Below are positions 1 through 9,294 of a DNA stretch of 64,000 nucleotides, piece by piece. The stretch lies in the NCBI RefSeq assembly GCF_000092425.1, contig NC_014221.1, positions 1,803,001 through 1,867,000 on the forward strand, written 5' to 3'. The DNA is from Truepera radiovictrix DSM 17093 (GTDB lineage Bacteria; Deinococcota; Deinococci; Deinococcales; Trueperaceae). A program made the translations under genes and the position numbers. Within the stretch, counting starts at the first letter, position 1; each line of letters begins with the position of its first letter. A model generated the notes under the pieces. That model had not been told where the DNA came from. It saw nothing but the letters and a program-made list of their open reading frames with translations, and did not search any database.

Positions 1-2
1 TT

Positions 3-134
3 TTTAGCGAGCAGGACGGGGTGCTCTACGTGCTCGAGCTCTGCGGCCACGACGACGAGCGGCGTTACCAACACCTGATTGCGAGAATTGACTGGGATGA
101 CTACGACCAAGACGCCTTCACCGAGCTCCCCTGA
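3..134 (+). CDS. 3' end of the gene upstream of cas4 (partial)
   Basis: An open frame enters from the left edge and stops with TGA at 132-134, giving 43 C-terminal residues (FSEQDGVLYVLELCGHDDE...). It overlaps the start of cas4 by 38 nt, so the two are almost certainly in one operon. Type I-C loci are normally ordered cas3-cas5-cas8c-cas7-cas4-cas1-cas2, so by position this should be cas7 (csd2). I do not recognise the C-terminal sequence itself, and another gene is possible. Confidence 0.45.
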   Translation, partial: FSEQDGVLYVLELCGHDDERRYQHLIARIDWDDYDQDAFTELP

Positions 135-741
135 CGACCCCGTCCCCATCTCCGCGCTGCAGCACTACCTCTACTGCCCGCGCCAGTGCGCCCTCATCCA
201 TGTCGAGCAGACCTTTGAAGAGAACCTCTACACCCTGCGCGGTCGGCGCGTCCACGAACAGGCGCATGAGAGCGGCGGTGAAGTGGTCGCGGGGGTCAGG
301 CTCGAGCGCGCCCTCCCCCTCTATTCGGAGAGCTTGGGCCTCATCGGCAAGGCAGACGTGGTGGAGTTTTTACCAGATGGTGCGCCCTACCCCGTCGAGT
401 ACAAGGCGGGGGCGCGCAAAAAACGCAACGCCGACGACGTGCAGCTCTGCGCGCAAGCGATGTGCTTGGAGGAGATGCTGGGCGTGAGCATCCCCGAGGG
501 CAGCCTCTTTTACGACCGCTCGAAGCGGCGGCGGGTGGTGGCCTTTACCGAGGCGCTGCGGGAGACAGTGCAAAGCGCGGTGCAGCGGGTGCGCGAACTT
601 TTTGAAGAGGCGACGCTCCCCGCACCCCCCGCCGACGAGCGCTGCAAGGCCTGCTCGCTCTTAGACGCCTGCATGCCCTACGAGGTCCAGCACCTTCACC
701 AACGCGGCGTCCCCGACCCCTTCACGGTGGAGGACGCGTGA
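97..741 (+). CDS. cas4: CRISPR-associated exonuclease Cas4 (type I-C)
   Basis: RecB-like nuclease that trims prespacers and helps choose the PAM during spacer acquisition with Cas1-Cas2. The N-terminal iron-sulfur cysteine lies in the CPRQC motif. GKADVVEF and VEYKAG supply the PD-(D/E)xK nuclease core, followed by the Q of the DDVQLCAQ helix. The C-terminal cysteines are in CKACSLLDAC. At about 214 aa it has the usual length for the I-C type. ATG at 97 is preferred to an in-frame TTG at 79 because the protein then starts just before the conserved part. It overlaps cas1 by 4 nt (GTGA). Confidence 0.93.
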   Translation: MTTTKTPSPSSPDDPVPISALQHYLYCPRQCALIHVEQTFEENLYTLRGRRVHEQAHESGGEVVAGVRLERALPLYSESLGLIGKADVVEFLPDGAPYPVEYKAGARKKRNADDVQLCAQAMCLEEMLGVSIPEGSLFYDRSKRRRVVAFTEALRETVQSAVQRVRELFEEATLPAPPADERCKACSLLDACMPYEVQHLHQRGVPDPFTVEDA

Positions 742-1769
742 CGGAGCTGCTCAACACCCTCTACGTCCAGACGCAGGGGAGCTACTTGAGGCTCGAGCAC
801 GACACCCTCAAGCTCGACATCGAGGGTAAAACGGCCGCGCAGATCCCTTTGCACCACCTGGGCGGCTTGGTGGTGTTCGGCAACGTGCTCCTCAGCCCCT
901 TCCTCCTCCACCGCTGCGCCGAGGACGGGCGGAGCGTGGTGTGGCTCTCGCAAAACGGGCGCTTCAAAGCGCGGCTTTCGGCCCCCACGAGCGGCAACGT
1001 GCTGCTGCGCCGCGCGCAGCACGCCACCCTCGACTGCCCTGAGAGGACGCTTCAGCTCGCGCGCCGCATGGTTGCGGGCAAGCTGCAAAACGCCCGCACG
1101 GTGCTCCTGCGCGCGGCGCGGGAGGCGAGCAGCCCCGAGAGCGAAGGCACCTTGCGCGGCGCCGCCGCTCTGCACGCACAAGCCATCCTGGGTCTGCCGC
1201 GGCTGCGCTACCTAGACGAAGTGCGCGGTGCGGAGGGCGACGCAGCAGGGGCCTACTTCGCAGCGTTTAATGCGATGATCCGCACCCAAAAGGCGGACTT
1301 CACCTTTACCGGACGCTCCCGCCGCCCACCGCGCGACCGCGTGAACGCGCTTTTGTCCTTTCTTTACGGGATGCTCCGCAACGAGTGCGCGTCGGCGCTA
1401 GAGGGCGTCGGGCTTGACCCGCAGGTGGGCTTTTTGCACGCCCTGCGCCCCGGCCGCCCCACTCTGGCTCTCGACCTGATGGAGGAGCTGCGCGCGCCCT
1501 TGGCCGACCGCTTCGCCCTGACGCTCATCAACTTGGGCCAGATTAAACCCCAGGACTTCACGTCGCGGCCTGGCGGCGCAGTAGAGCTCAACGAAACCGG
1601 TCGCAAAACCGTCATCACGGCCTATCAGAAGCGCAAGCAAGAAACCCTTACCCATCCCCTTCTCAAAAAGCCGGTTCCAGTCGGCCTCATCCCGCACGTG
1701 CAAGCGCGGCTCTTGGCGCGGCATCTGCGCGGCGACTTGCTCGAGTACCCACCCTTTTTCTACCGCTAG
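738..1769 (+). CDS. cas1: CRISPR integrase Cas1 (type I-C)
   Basis: Metal-dependent integrase that inserts new spacers at the leader end of the array together with Cas2. The 343 aa length matches the I-C family. The N-terminal beta domain opens with LLNTLYVQTQGSYL, typical of Cas1c. The expected active-site residues are visible: Glu166 in RGAEGDAAGAYF, His234 in FLHALRPGRP, and Asp246/Glu249 in LALDLMEE. The GTG start at 738 lies in a GTGA overlap with the cas4 stop, which implies translational coupling. cas2 follows after 15 nt. Confidence 0.95.
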   Translation: MTELLNTLYVQTQGSYLRLEHDTLKLDIEGKTAAQIPLHHLGGLVVFGNVLLSPFLLHRCAEDGRSVVWLSQNGRFKARLSAPTSGNVLLRRAQHATLDCPERTLQLARRMVAGKLQNARTVLLRAAREASSPESEGTLRGAAALHAQAILGLPRLRYLDEVRGAEGDAAGAYFAAFNAMIRTQKADFTFTGRSRRPPRDRVNALLSFLYGMLRNECASALEGVGLDPQVGFLHALRPGRPTLALDLMEELRAPLADRFALTLINLGQIKPQDFTSRPGGAVELNETGRKTVITAYQKRKQETLTHPLLKKPVPVGLIPHVQARLLARHLRGDLLEYPPFFYR

Positions 1770-1784
1770 GAGGCCAAAACCGCC

Positions 1785-2075
1785 GTGAACGTGCTCGTCA
1801 CCTACGACGTCAACACCGAAACCCAAGCGGGGCGCCGCCGACTTCACAAGGTCGCAAAGACCTGCAAGAACTTCGGCCAGCGCGTGCAGTACTCCGTCTT
1901 CGAGTGCCGCGTGAACGCCGCTCAGTACGAAGACTTAGTCGCTAAGCTCAAAAGGATCATCAACCCCAAGAGTGACAGCTTGCGCGTTTACAAGCTGCGC
2001 GGGGAGCGGGAGGAGTTCCTCGAGACCTTCGGCCTCGACCGCCATGTAGACTTTGACGAGCCTCTCGTCCTCTAG
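1785..2075 (+). CDS. cas2: CRISPR-associated Cas2
   Basis: Small ferredoxin-fold protein that forms the scaffold of the Cas1-Cas2 integrase. Its 96 aa are the usual length for I-C Cas2. The N-terminus [13 protein letters not shown] has the conserved YDV strand with the metal-site Asp, and [12 protein letters not shown] forms the dimer strand. The GTG start at 1785 is preceded by an AGGAGG ribosome site at 1768-1773 that overlaps the cas1 stop region. It is the last gene of the cas operon and is followed by a hairpin and T-run, the leader and the array. Confidence 0.94.
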   Translation: MNVLVTYDVNTETQAGRRRLHKVAKTCKNFGQRVQYSVFECRVNAAQYEDLVAKLKRIINPKSDSLRVYKLRGEREEFLETFGLDRHVDFDEPLVL

Positions 2076-2255
2076 CCGCGCGAACCCCAAGCGAGTGCCC
2101 AACCCCTGGGGGGTTCGCGCAAGCCGCTTTTTGCGTGAGCGGCGAGAACTTTGATAACTAAGAAGCTGTGCCAAAGGCTGCGCGAAGCGCGTTGCGGACA
2201 GGTTCGCGCAAAGCGGTGCTGGAGAAACGTCTCTGACGCGTGCTATGCTGCGACC
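2076..2255 (+). promoter_or_regulatory. CRISPR leader with array promoter
   Basis: This 180-bp non-coding stretch lies between cas2 and the first repeat. A TATGCT box at 2244-2249 sits exactly 6 nt before the first repeat base (2256), the same spacing as in the leaderless genes of this window, so transcription probably starts at or next to the first repeat. The word GGTTCGCGCAA occurs twice, at 2112-2122 and 2201-2211, and could be a leader recognition element for integration. No clear -35 box is visible. The conserved repeats being leader-proximal supports this orientation. Confidence 0.65.
2078..2132 (+). terminator. Probable terminator of the cas operon
   Basis: An 11-bp perfect inverted repeat, GCGCGAACCCC at 2078-2088 and GGGGTTCGCGC at 2110-2120, begins 3 nt after the cas2 stop. 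A TTTTT run follows at 2128-2132. The 21-nt loop and 7-nt gap before the T-run are not ideal, but the position fits separation of cas mRNA from the array transcript. Confidence 0.5.
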
Positions 2256-4020
<1,765 letters not shown>

Positions 4021-4264
4021 AAAGCAACAAATGGGTCGTCGTTCCCATGACAAACAGCAGACATTGTTACAATGGCCTCTCGGCGCGACGTGGAGGGGGT
4101 GCTGTCTGATGTGCGGCATCCTTTTCCAGACTAGACGCTTCTAGCGTGCAGTCGAGAGCGACGCACCCGTCGGTGCAGCTTGGCTGTTCATTTTCGTGCA
4201 AGCGGCGCATTTTGAGCAAAAGTAGTGATGTTCTAAGAGCGAGTAGATTCCAAGGAGGGGACAC

Positions 4265-5386
4265 TTGACGCCTATTACGAAAACGGCACCGACCATTCAA
4301 ACGGGGACGCGCTTGGTGGGCAAACCGCAACACGAGCACCTGCGGTGGTTTGCCGAAGGGGTTGAAAGCGTGCTACGTGCGCACGGCCACACCTTGCTCG
4401 GCGAGGACGAGGGCACGCCGCGGCTCGTCATCAACTTCACCGACGCAAAACGCCCACGCTCGTTCCGCCGCAAGTCGCAAGGGACGTTTGTCGTATCGGT
4501 CGTCGAGGTGGGAAAAGAGCCGGAAAACATCCTCCAGGCGGCGTACCCAGTGCTCGTTCGTTCGCTCTCGAACCTGCTCATCTATATGACCAAGCGCGCT
4601 GATGGCGGGTGGCGCACCTATTTCGTCACCATGGAGCAGGGCTGCTACGCGGTCGATCATCGGGGTGACGACAAGGCTTACTTTGAGCAGATCTATACCC
4701 GCCTCGAGCCGCTGGCGACCTCGCACCTGGTCATCAACAACATCTTCGTCCCCGACTTGCCGCCCACGCTTTGGCAGGGCAACGAGCAAACTGACGCCCT
4801 GCGCGAAGCGGGGCGGCGGCTTGATCAGATGAACCTGCTGCCGACGCCCTTCCCGATCCACGAGTACCTCTCCGAGCGGAGCCTCGCGCACGTGAAGAAG
4901 CTTTTTGGTATCGGCGGGCTCAGCTACGGTAACTTGAGCGTCCGGCACGACGAACGCTCCTTCTGGATGAGCGCGAGCGGCGTCAACAAGGGTGAGCTCG
5001 AGGTCGTCGGACGCGACATCTTGCTCATCAACGACTTTGACGAGGCGAAAAACGCCATGCGCATCTCCGTCTCCCCCGAGGTCGAACCGCGCCGCGCATC
5101 GGTCGACGCTATTGAGCACTGGAAGCTCTACATGGAGCACCCGCGCATCGGCGCCATCATCCACGTGCACGCCTGGATGGAGGGTATCAGCAGCACGACG
5201 GTCAACTACCCGTGCGGTACGGCCGAGCTCGCGACCGAGGTCGCCGAGCTCGCTCGGCGCCAACCGGACCCGGCGCGCGCCGTGATCGGCCTTAAAAATC
5301 ACGGTCTGACCATTACCGGGCTCAGCTTGGATGATATCTTCGAGCGCATCTCGGGCCGCTTGCTCCCCCAAGTCCCGATGACGTAG
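4265..5386 (+). CDS. Class II aldolase/adducin-domain protein with a long N-terminal domain
   Basis: 373 aa. The C-terminal half (about residues 195-370) is a class II aldolase/adducin fold: YGNLSVRH, then the zinc-site pair in IIHVHAW and a third His in LKNHGLTI. The N-terminal ~180 residues (INFTDAKRPRSFRRKS, then TYFVTMEQGCYAVDH) are not part of that fold and I do not recognise them. The TTG start at 4265 is set by an AAGGAGG site at 4252-4258. The SDR gene follows after 10 nt and is probably in the same operon, suggesting a two-step conversion of a hydroxy/keto substrate, but the substrate cannot be read from sequence. Nothing else coding was seen between the array end and this gene. Confidence 0.75.
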   Translation: MTPITKTAPTIQTGTRLVGKPQHEHLRWFAEGVESVLRAHGHTLLGEDEGTPRLVINFTDAKRPRSFRRKSQGTFVVSVVEVGKEPENILQAAYPVLVRSLSNLLIYMTKRADGGWRTYFVTMEQGCYAVDHRGDDKAYFEQIYTRLEPLATSHLVINNIFVPDLPPTLWQGNEQTDALREAGRRLDQMNLLPTPFPIHEYLSERSLAHVKKLFGIGGLSYGNLSVRHDERSFWMSASGVNKGELEVVGRDILLINDFDEAKNAMRISVSPEVEPRRASVDAIEHWKLYMEHPRIGAIIHVHAWMEGISSTTVNYPCGTAELATEVAELARRQPDPARAVIGLKNHGLTITGLSLDDIFERISGRLLPQVPMT

Positions 5387-5396
5387 CGGTCGGCGC

Positions 5397-6179
5397 GTGT
5401 CCTCTAGCCTCTCAGCACGCACCGTTTTAATCACTGGCGCCTCGAGCGGCATCGGCCTCGAGGCCGCTCGCCTCTTTGCCCAGAGCGGGGCAGCGCTCTT
5501 TCTCGTCGGCCGCGACCCCGCGCGCCTTCAGCGCGTCGCTACGGAGACGGGTGCGCAGGCGATACGCGCTGATCTCACCCAAGCCGAGGAGCTTAGACGC
5601 GTTGCCGACACCGTCGCGCAGCGCTCGGGGCGGCTCGACGTCCTCGTCAACTGCGCCGGTCGGCTCGAGGTCGGCCCGACGCGTGAGCTGGGCGCGGCGA
5701 CCGCCGAGGCGCTCATGCGGGTCAACTTCTTCGCGCCAGTCGCTCTTACCGACGCGTGTTTGCCGCTCCTGCGCGCGGGGGTGCGGGCGTCGGTCGTCAA
5801 CGTCGCCTCGATCGCCGGTCGCGTCTCGCCGCCCTTTATGGCGGCCTACGCCGCCAGCAAACACGCGCTGGTGGCCTACACGCGCACGTTGCGCCAGGAG
5901 CTGCGCTCTGAAGGGATCCACGTTGGCCTCGTGCTACCGGCACCGGTGGCGACGCCGATGTTGCAAGCGTCTTTCGGCGGCCCCTACTACCCGCGCCCGC
6001 CGGGGCTCCCCGTGGTGACGGCGACGGAGGCGGCGCAGGCGATCTTGGCGTGCGCCGAAAGACGCTACGCCGAGCGCACCGTGCCGCGGTGGCTAGGTGG
6101 CGTCATCGGGTTGCAAGCGGCGTTTCCCGGCCTCACCGAGCTGCTCTACCGCGCGATGGGGGTACCTGGACGCGGCTAG
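5397..6179 (+). CDS. Short-chain dehydrogenase/reductase
   Basis: Classical SDR of 260 aa, predicted to be a cytosolic NAD(P)-dependent oxidoreductase. The cofactor glycine motif TGASSGIG is at residues 13-20, NCAG (a variant of NNAG) is near 86, and the catalytic Ser and Tyr-x-x-x-Lys appear in VASIAGR and YAASK. GRDPAR after the second beta strand suggests NADP preference, as an inference. GTG start at 5397, 10 nt after the aldolase-domain gene and in the same direction. Substrate unknown. Confidence 0.85.
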   Translation: MSSSLSARTVLITGASSGIGLEAARLFAQSGAALFLVGRDPARLQRVATETGAQAIRADLTQAEELRRVADTVAQRSGRLDVLVNCAGRLEVGPTRELGAATAEALMRVNFFAPVALTDACLPLLRAGVRASVVNVASIAGRVSPPFMAAYAASKHALVAYTRTLRQELRSEGIHVGLVLPAPVATPMLQASFGGPYYPRPPGLPVVTATEAAQAILACAERRYAERTVPRWLGGVIGLQAAFPGLTELLYRAMGVPGRG

Positions 6180-6230
6180 AACCCGCATGCCCTACTAACC
6201 CGCACGCAACGGCTAGCGTTGGTGCTGGCA

Positions 6231-6263
6231 GCCACAAGCCACGAGCTACAGGCCACGAGCCCC
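6231..6263 (-). repeat. Intergenic repeat, family A
   Basis: Degenerate tandem of the words GCCACAAGCC, ACGAGCTACA and GGCCACGAGC. Related tracts built from GTGGC, CGTGG and GTAGC words occur at 19361-19428, 35551-35607 and 46069-46140, always between genes. This copy has no clear second arm. Confidence 0.5.
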
Positions 6264-6328
6264 TCTGCGCTACACCAAGCCTATCGGCCACCGGGCGTTG
6301 AAGTGCAGACATAACCGTTGCAGTTTCT

Positions 6329-6490
6329 ATGCGCCGGGTGGGGGAGCTCAGCCGGTCGACCTCACTGCCGGTCAGTTGGCCGCTGCCAAAAGGCGATGCG
6401 GCCTTGCGCATAGCGCTGGGCTGGCGCGAGCTTTTTCGTGTCGACGCCGTCGACGAGGGGCTGCACTACCGGCAGCCTTTAGCGAGGTAG
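6329..6490 (+). CDS. Possible small ORF or gene remnant, 53 aa
   Basis: ATG at 6329 to TAG at 6488, with a plausible protein-like composition: LPVSWPLPKGDAALRIALGW, followed by RELFRVDAVDEGLHYRQPLA. There is no ribosome site and no clear promoter. It may be the tail of a decayed gene in an insertion-prone gap. No family recognised. Confidence 0.25.
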   Translation: MRRVGELSRSTSLPVSWPLPKGDAALRIALGWRELFRVDAVDEGLHYRQPLAR

Positions 6491-6681
6491 AAGCCAACGC
6501 CCCTAAGTGACCTGACTAGCGCAGACACCCCCGACTTAGACCGTACCCGAACTGGGCGCGGCAGCAGCTCTGGCGCTGCGTAGGCGGCGACGCGTGGGGC
6601 GTGGGGCTTCGTCAACCAAGATTACATGCTGGGGGGACGTTCGCGCCGCGCCCGAGCGCTCCGGCTAAGGGGCGTTTGGGT

Positions 6682-6687
6682 TATCGT
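6682..6687 (+). promoter_or_regulatory. -10 box of the IS-interrupted leaderless gene
   Basis: TATCGT, then 6 nt (AGAGGG), then the ATG at 6694. This is the leaderless spacing seen repeatedly in the window. AGAGGG could alternatively act as a weak ribosome site. Confidence 0.45.
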
Positions 6688-6702
6688 AGAGGGATGAAGC
6701 TA

Positions 6703-6715
6703 GGGTCTGTCTGAC
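6703..6715 (+). repeat. Left terminal inverted repeat of the IS
   Basis: GGGTCTGTCTGAC, the exact reverse complement of 7611-7623. Confidence 0.9.
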
Positions 6716-6747
6716 AGAAGGGCTGACTGATGTTTTAGGGTAAAGGC

Positions 6748-7122
6748 ATGGCACGGACGGACTTAAGCGAGAAACAGTGGCGAGCGTTAAAAGCGCATTT
6801 ACCTGCGAATCCCCAACGCGGCCACGCCTACGTTGACCATCGCCGAGTTATCAACGGCATTTTGTGGCGGCTCAAGACTGGAGCACCTTGGCGAGATGTT
6901 CCTGAGCGCTACGGAGCCTGGCAAACCTGCTGGGACCGGTTCACGAGGTGGGAACGTAGCGGTGACTGGCAGCGCATCCTACAAGCCCTTCAAGCGCATG
7001 CCGACGCCACAGGCGATATTGACTGGGACGGAGCGGCCTTGGACAGCAGTCACATCAAAGCCCACCGGAGCGCTGCAGGTGCGAGAAAGCGGCCCGCCGA
7101 GGGCGAAAAAAGGGGGGCTTGA
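6748..7122 (+). CDS. IS5-family transposase, first frame (orfA)
   Basis: 124 aa, the N-terminal half of the transposase: the DUF4096-like region ([34 protein letters not shown]), ending with the first catalytic Asp in [16 protein letters not shown]. It stops at 7120-7122 just after an A6G6 run (GCGAAAAAAGGGGGGC). The second frame is displaced by -1, so the full enzyme needs -1 slippage at this run, which yields a normal junction of the EKKGGLTDE type. Confidence 0.88.
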   Translation: MARTDLSEKQWRALKAHLPANPQRGHAYVDHRRVINGILWRLKTGAPWRDVPERYGAWQTCWDRFTRWERSGDWQRILQALQAHADATGDIDWDGAALDSSHIKAHRSAAGARKRPAEGEKRGA

Positions 7123-7607
7123 CAGATGAGTGGTTAGGCCACTCGCGTGGCGGGCATACCAGCAAAGTTCATGTCTGTGCTGATGGGAAGGTTCGCCCCC
7201 TGTCCCTTGTCGTGACCGCCGGGCAACGCAACGATGCCGCTTGGTTGGAGCGGGTGCTCGACGAGATACACGTACCACGTTTAGGTAGAGGGCGACCCCG
7301 AAAGCGCCCCTCACAGCTCCGCTTGGACCGGGCTTACAGCTTTAAGAAGCAGCGCCAAGGGTTGAGGCGACGGAACATTCGCTGTATCAGCCCTGAGCGA
7401 GAAGACGCCAAAAAGCACCGGCTCGCCAAGGGCTCCAAAGGTGGGCGTCCACCTGCTTTTGATACCAAGGCGTACAAGGGGCGCAACGTCATTGAGCGCT
7501 GCATCAACCGACTTAAAGACTTTCGTGCTGTAGCAACCCGCTATGACAAGCGGGGTCGGAACTACCTCGCGGGCGTGCTTGTCGCCTCCATTATCCTCTG
7601 GCTCTAA
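7119..7607 (+). CDS. IS5-family transposase, second frame (orfB)
   Basis: C-terminal half of the DDE transposase. It contains [15 protein letters not shown], the second catalytic Asp in LRLDRAYSF, and the Glu in [20 protein letters not shown], a signature of IS427-type enzymes. The ATG at 7127 or the GTG/ATG near 7119 are weak starts. It is most likely made as an orfA-orfB fusion by -1 frameshifting at the A6G6 run around 7105-7117. It ends 3 nt before the right inverted repeat. Confidence 0.88.
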   Translation: MTDEWLGHSRGGHTSKVHVCADGKVRPLSLVVTAGQRNDAAWLERVLDEIHVPRLGRGRPRKRPSQLRLDRAYSFKKQRQGLRRRNIRCISPEREDAKKHRLAKGSKGGRPPAFDTKAYKGRNVIERCINRLKDFRAVATRYDKRGRNYLAGVLVASIILWL

Positions 7608-7610
7608 TCA

Positions 7611-7623
7611 GTCAGACAGACCC
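7611..7623 (-). repeat. Right terminal inverted repeat of the IS
   Basis: GTCAGACAGACCC, the mirror of the left end, followed by the TA target duplicate. Confidence 0.9.
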
Positions 7624-7952
7624 TAGCACTCTTTGTCGACGACGAGGTCTTGGGTGAGCTGCGCGACATGAAACGCGTCGGCGACGGTGACTACGAGCTC
7701 TCCCTCACGTGGCCCCATCGGCGCGTCGCCATCCCCAACGGACCGGTTGCCGAGGCGAGCCTTCGGCCCGTCGATAACCCGCAGACCGTAGAGCTCCGCT
7801 TTGAAAACCCCGTGGTGCGCCTTGAAGAGATGCGGGCCGTCTACCCGAGCCCCAACATCCGCGTACACCTCCACGCCACGACCCCTCACGAGAGCGCGGC
7901 GCTAGAGGAGCTCATCGCTAGGTACGGCGAACACCCATCGCCGCAACCGTAG

Positions 7953-8473
7953 CGGTTGCACTGTACTATCGACCAACAGCACCGTGCGGGCGGCCCCGGC
8001 GCCCCGAACGTCTGCGCGCCCCGCAGCTAGGCGCTTCGCGGGCGCAACCTCGCCCCGAGCGCGCATCCTTGCACCGCAAGGACGCGCCCCTTTTGAGTAA
8101 GATATAAAGAGAGCGGTGCCCGCGCGCCGGGCCGGAAACGATGTTGAGGGCAGCGTCGCGCAGGGGTGTTTGGCGTAGTGCCCTCCATCTTGGCTCCCTC
8201 TGACCTCGTCTCTCCGTACCGACCGCCGAAGTAGCGCCGGCCGCCGCCTCGCGCGGGCGTCCCAACCGGTGCTGCGCGCAGCGGGTGTGCGGCGGCGGGC
8301 CGCCCCACGGATGTGCCCATCGGTTGGAGGCGCGGCCAAAGGTGCGCTCGGCAGGGTGACCGCTCGCGGCAAGGCCACCACGGGTGCGGCCATCTGAGCA
8401 GCGGATCTGACTAGCGACGCTTGAATGCTTGCCGTCTAGCGGTAGGCGTTTGAGAGATGAGAGAGGTGTAGCG
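7953..8473. other. Non-coding gap between the interrupted gene and the antiporter operon
   Basis: About 520 bp. It holds a probable terminator (8061-8094) and a TATAAA word near 8105. Frames on the minus strand are open only because of the high GC and have no start signals. Nothing else supported. Confidence 0.5.
8061..8094 (+). terminator. Probable rho-independent terminator
   Basis: Stem GCGCATCCTTG (8061-8071), loop CACCG, CAAGGACGCGC (8077-8087) with one wobble pair, then CCCTTTT. It lies about 110 nt after the stop of the interrupted gene. Confidence 0.5.
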
Positions 8474-9007
8474 ATGCATCACGCGTCCCAACCGGGGACA
8501 CCCACAAGGGGGTGGCGACCAGCGCGTCAGGCGCTCGCGCAGGTCGCCCTTTTGGCGCTCGTCTGGTGGGCGCTCACGGGCGGTGAGGCGCGGAGCTGGT
8601 ACTTCGGCGTGCCGGTCGTGCTGCTCGCCGTCTGGGCTAGCCGTACGCTCTTTCCGGGCGTCGGGACGCCCGTACGCTGGCGCGGCGCGCTCCTTTTCGC
8701 GCTGGTCTTTCTCTGGGGTTCGCTGCGCGGCGGCGTCGACGTGGCGTGGCGGGCGTTTGACCCGCGCATGCCGCTCGAGCCCGCCTTTCTCGCCTATCCG
8801 CTGCGGCTCCCCCCCGGCCCCGCACGGGTGCTCTTGGCCAACGCCACGAGCTTGATGCCGGGGACACTCAGCGCCGAGCTGACGCCGACACACCTGCGCG
8901 TACACGCGCTGACGGGCGACCTGCAGACCGAAGCGGCGTTAGAGGGGCTCGAGCGGGTCGTCGGCGGCGTGTTCGGCTACGCGCTCCCCCGCCGGAGGGG
9001 CGCGTGA
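8474..9007 (+). CDS. mrpE: Na+/H+ antiporter subunit MrpE (MbhA-like)
   Basis: Membrane subunit of a multisubunit cation/proton antiporter, 177 aa from the ATG at 8474. Two or three N-terminal membrane spans (LAQVALLALVWWALTGG, YFGVPVVLLAVWASRTLF, ALLFALVFLWGSLRGGVDVAWRAF) precede a cytoplasmic tail with the family pattern LANATSLMPGTLSAEL. The GVDVAWRAFDP sequence after span 3 is typical of MrpE. It is the first gene of a nine-gene operon and overlaps mrpF by 4 nt (GTGA). Confidence 0.9.
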   Translation: MHHASQPGTPTRGWRPARQALAQVALLALVWWALTGGEARSWYFGVPVVLLAVWASRTLFPGVGTPVRWRGALLFALVFLWGSLRGGVDVAWRAFDPRMPLEPAFLAYPLRLPPGPARVLLANATSLMPGTLSAELTPTHLRVHALTGDLQTEAALEGLERVVGGVFGYALPRRRGA

Positions 9008-9294
9008 CCGAACTCTACCTCGCCGCCACGCTCTTTTTGCTCGCGAACATCTTCGCAGGGCTTGTGCGCGTGCTGCGCGGGCCGACGCCCGCCGACCGGA
9101 TGATGGCGTCGCAGCTTTTCGGCACCACAGGGGTCGCCATGCTGCTGCTTTTAGCCGAAGGCCTAGCGTCGCCGGCGTTGCGCGACGTCGCGCTGCTCTT
9201 TGCGCTCCTCGGCGCGCTCGCGCTCGTCGCCTTTGTCCGGCGGGCGTGGATCCACAAGGCCCCCTCCGACGGCCCCGAAAGGAGCACGCCGTGA
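9004..9294 (+). CDS. mrpF: Na+/H+ antiporter subunit MrpF (MbhB-like)
   Basis: 96 aa with three hydrophobic spans. RVLRGPTPADRMMASQLFGT is the hallmark of MrpF between span 1 and span 2. GTG start at 9004 overlapping the mrpE stop; the stop overlaps the GTG of mrpG. It acts as a small membrane subunit of the antiporter complex. Confidence 0.92.
   Translation: MTELYLAATLFLLANIFAGLVRVLRGPTPADRMMASQLFGTTGVAMLLLLAEGLASPALRDVALLFALLGALALVAFVRRAWIHKAPSDGPERSTP

Larger units (their letters stand above)
6180..6693. other. Gene-poor gap before the interrupted gene
   Basis: About 510 bp without a convincing gene. It holds a family A intergenic repeat (6231-6263) and one short frame (6329-6490) that may be a gene remnant. 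The rest (6491-6681) shows nothing I can support. Confidence 0.5.
6703..7623 (+). mobile_element. IS5-family (IS427-like) insertion sequence, 921 bp
   Basis: Perfect 13-bp terminal inverted repeats GGGTCTGTCTGAC (6703-6715) and GTCAGACAGACCC (7611-7623), flanked by a TA duplication (6701-6702 and 7624-7625), as known for the IS427 group. It carries one transposase in two overlapping frames. The element is structurally intact. The clean reconstruction of the target gene suggests a recent insertion. Confidence 0.92.
6694..7952 (+). pseudogene. Small hypothetical gene split by an IS5-family element
   Basis: ATG-AAG-CTA at 6694-6702 is followed directly by the IS. After the IS, the duplicated TA (7624-7625) leads into GCA CTC TTT and an open frame to the TAG at 7950-7952. 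Removing the IS and one TA restores one uninterrupted 111-aa frame: MKLALFVDDEVLGELRD, then MKRVGDGDYELSLTWPHRR, ending EELIARYGEHPSPQP. The product is soluble and of unknown family. The 3' part could still be translated from an internal TTG at 7650, but it has lost its own promoter and start. Confidence 0.7.

Noticed and set aside
4066-4090. A degenerate terminal CRISPR repeat at GTTACAATGGCC
   Set aside because: Only about two thirds of positions match, and the implied spacer of 45 bp is too long compared with 33-38 bp.
4373-5452. 359-codon minus-strand frame opposite the aldolase-domain gene
   Set aside because: Antisense shadow in GC-rich DNA. The plus-strand protein has a clear ribosome site and family motifs.
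6298-6510. 70-codon Arg/Ala-rich frame in the gap before the IS
   Set aside because: Arg/Ala-rich composition and no start signal. A different frame (6329-6490) is more protein-like.
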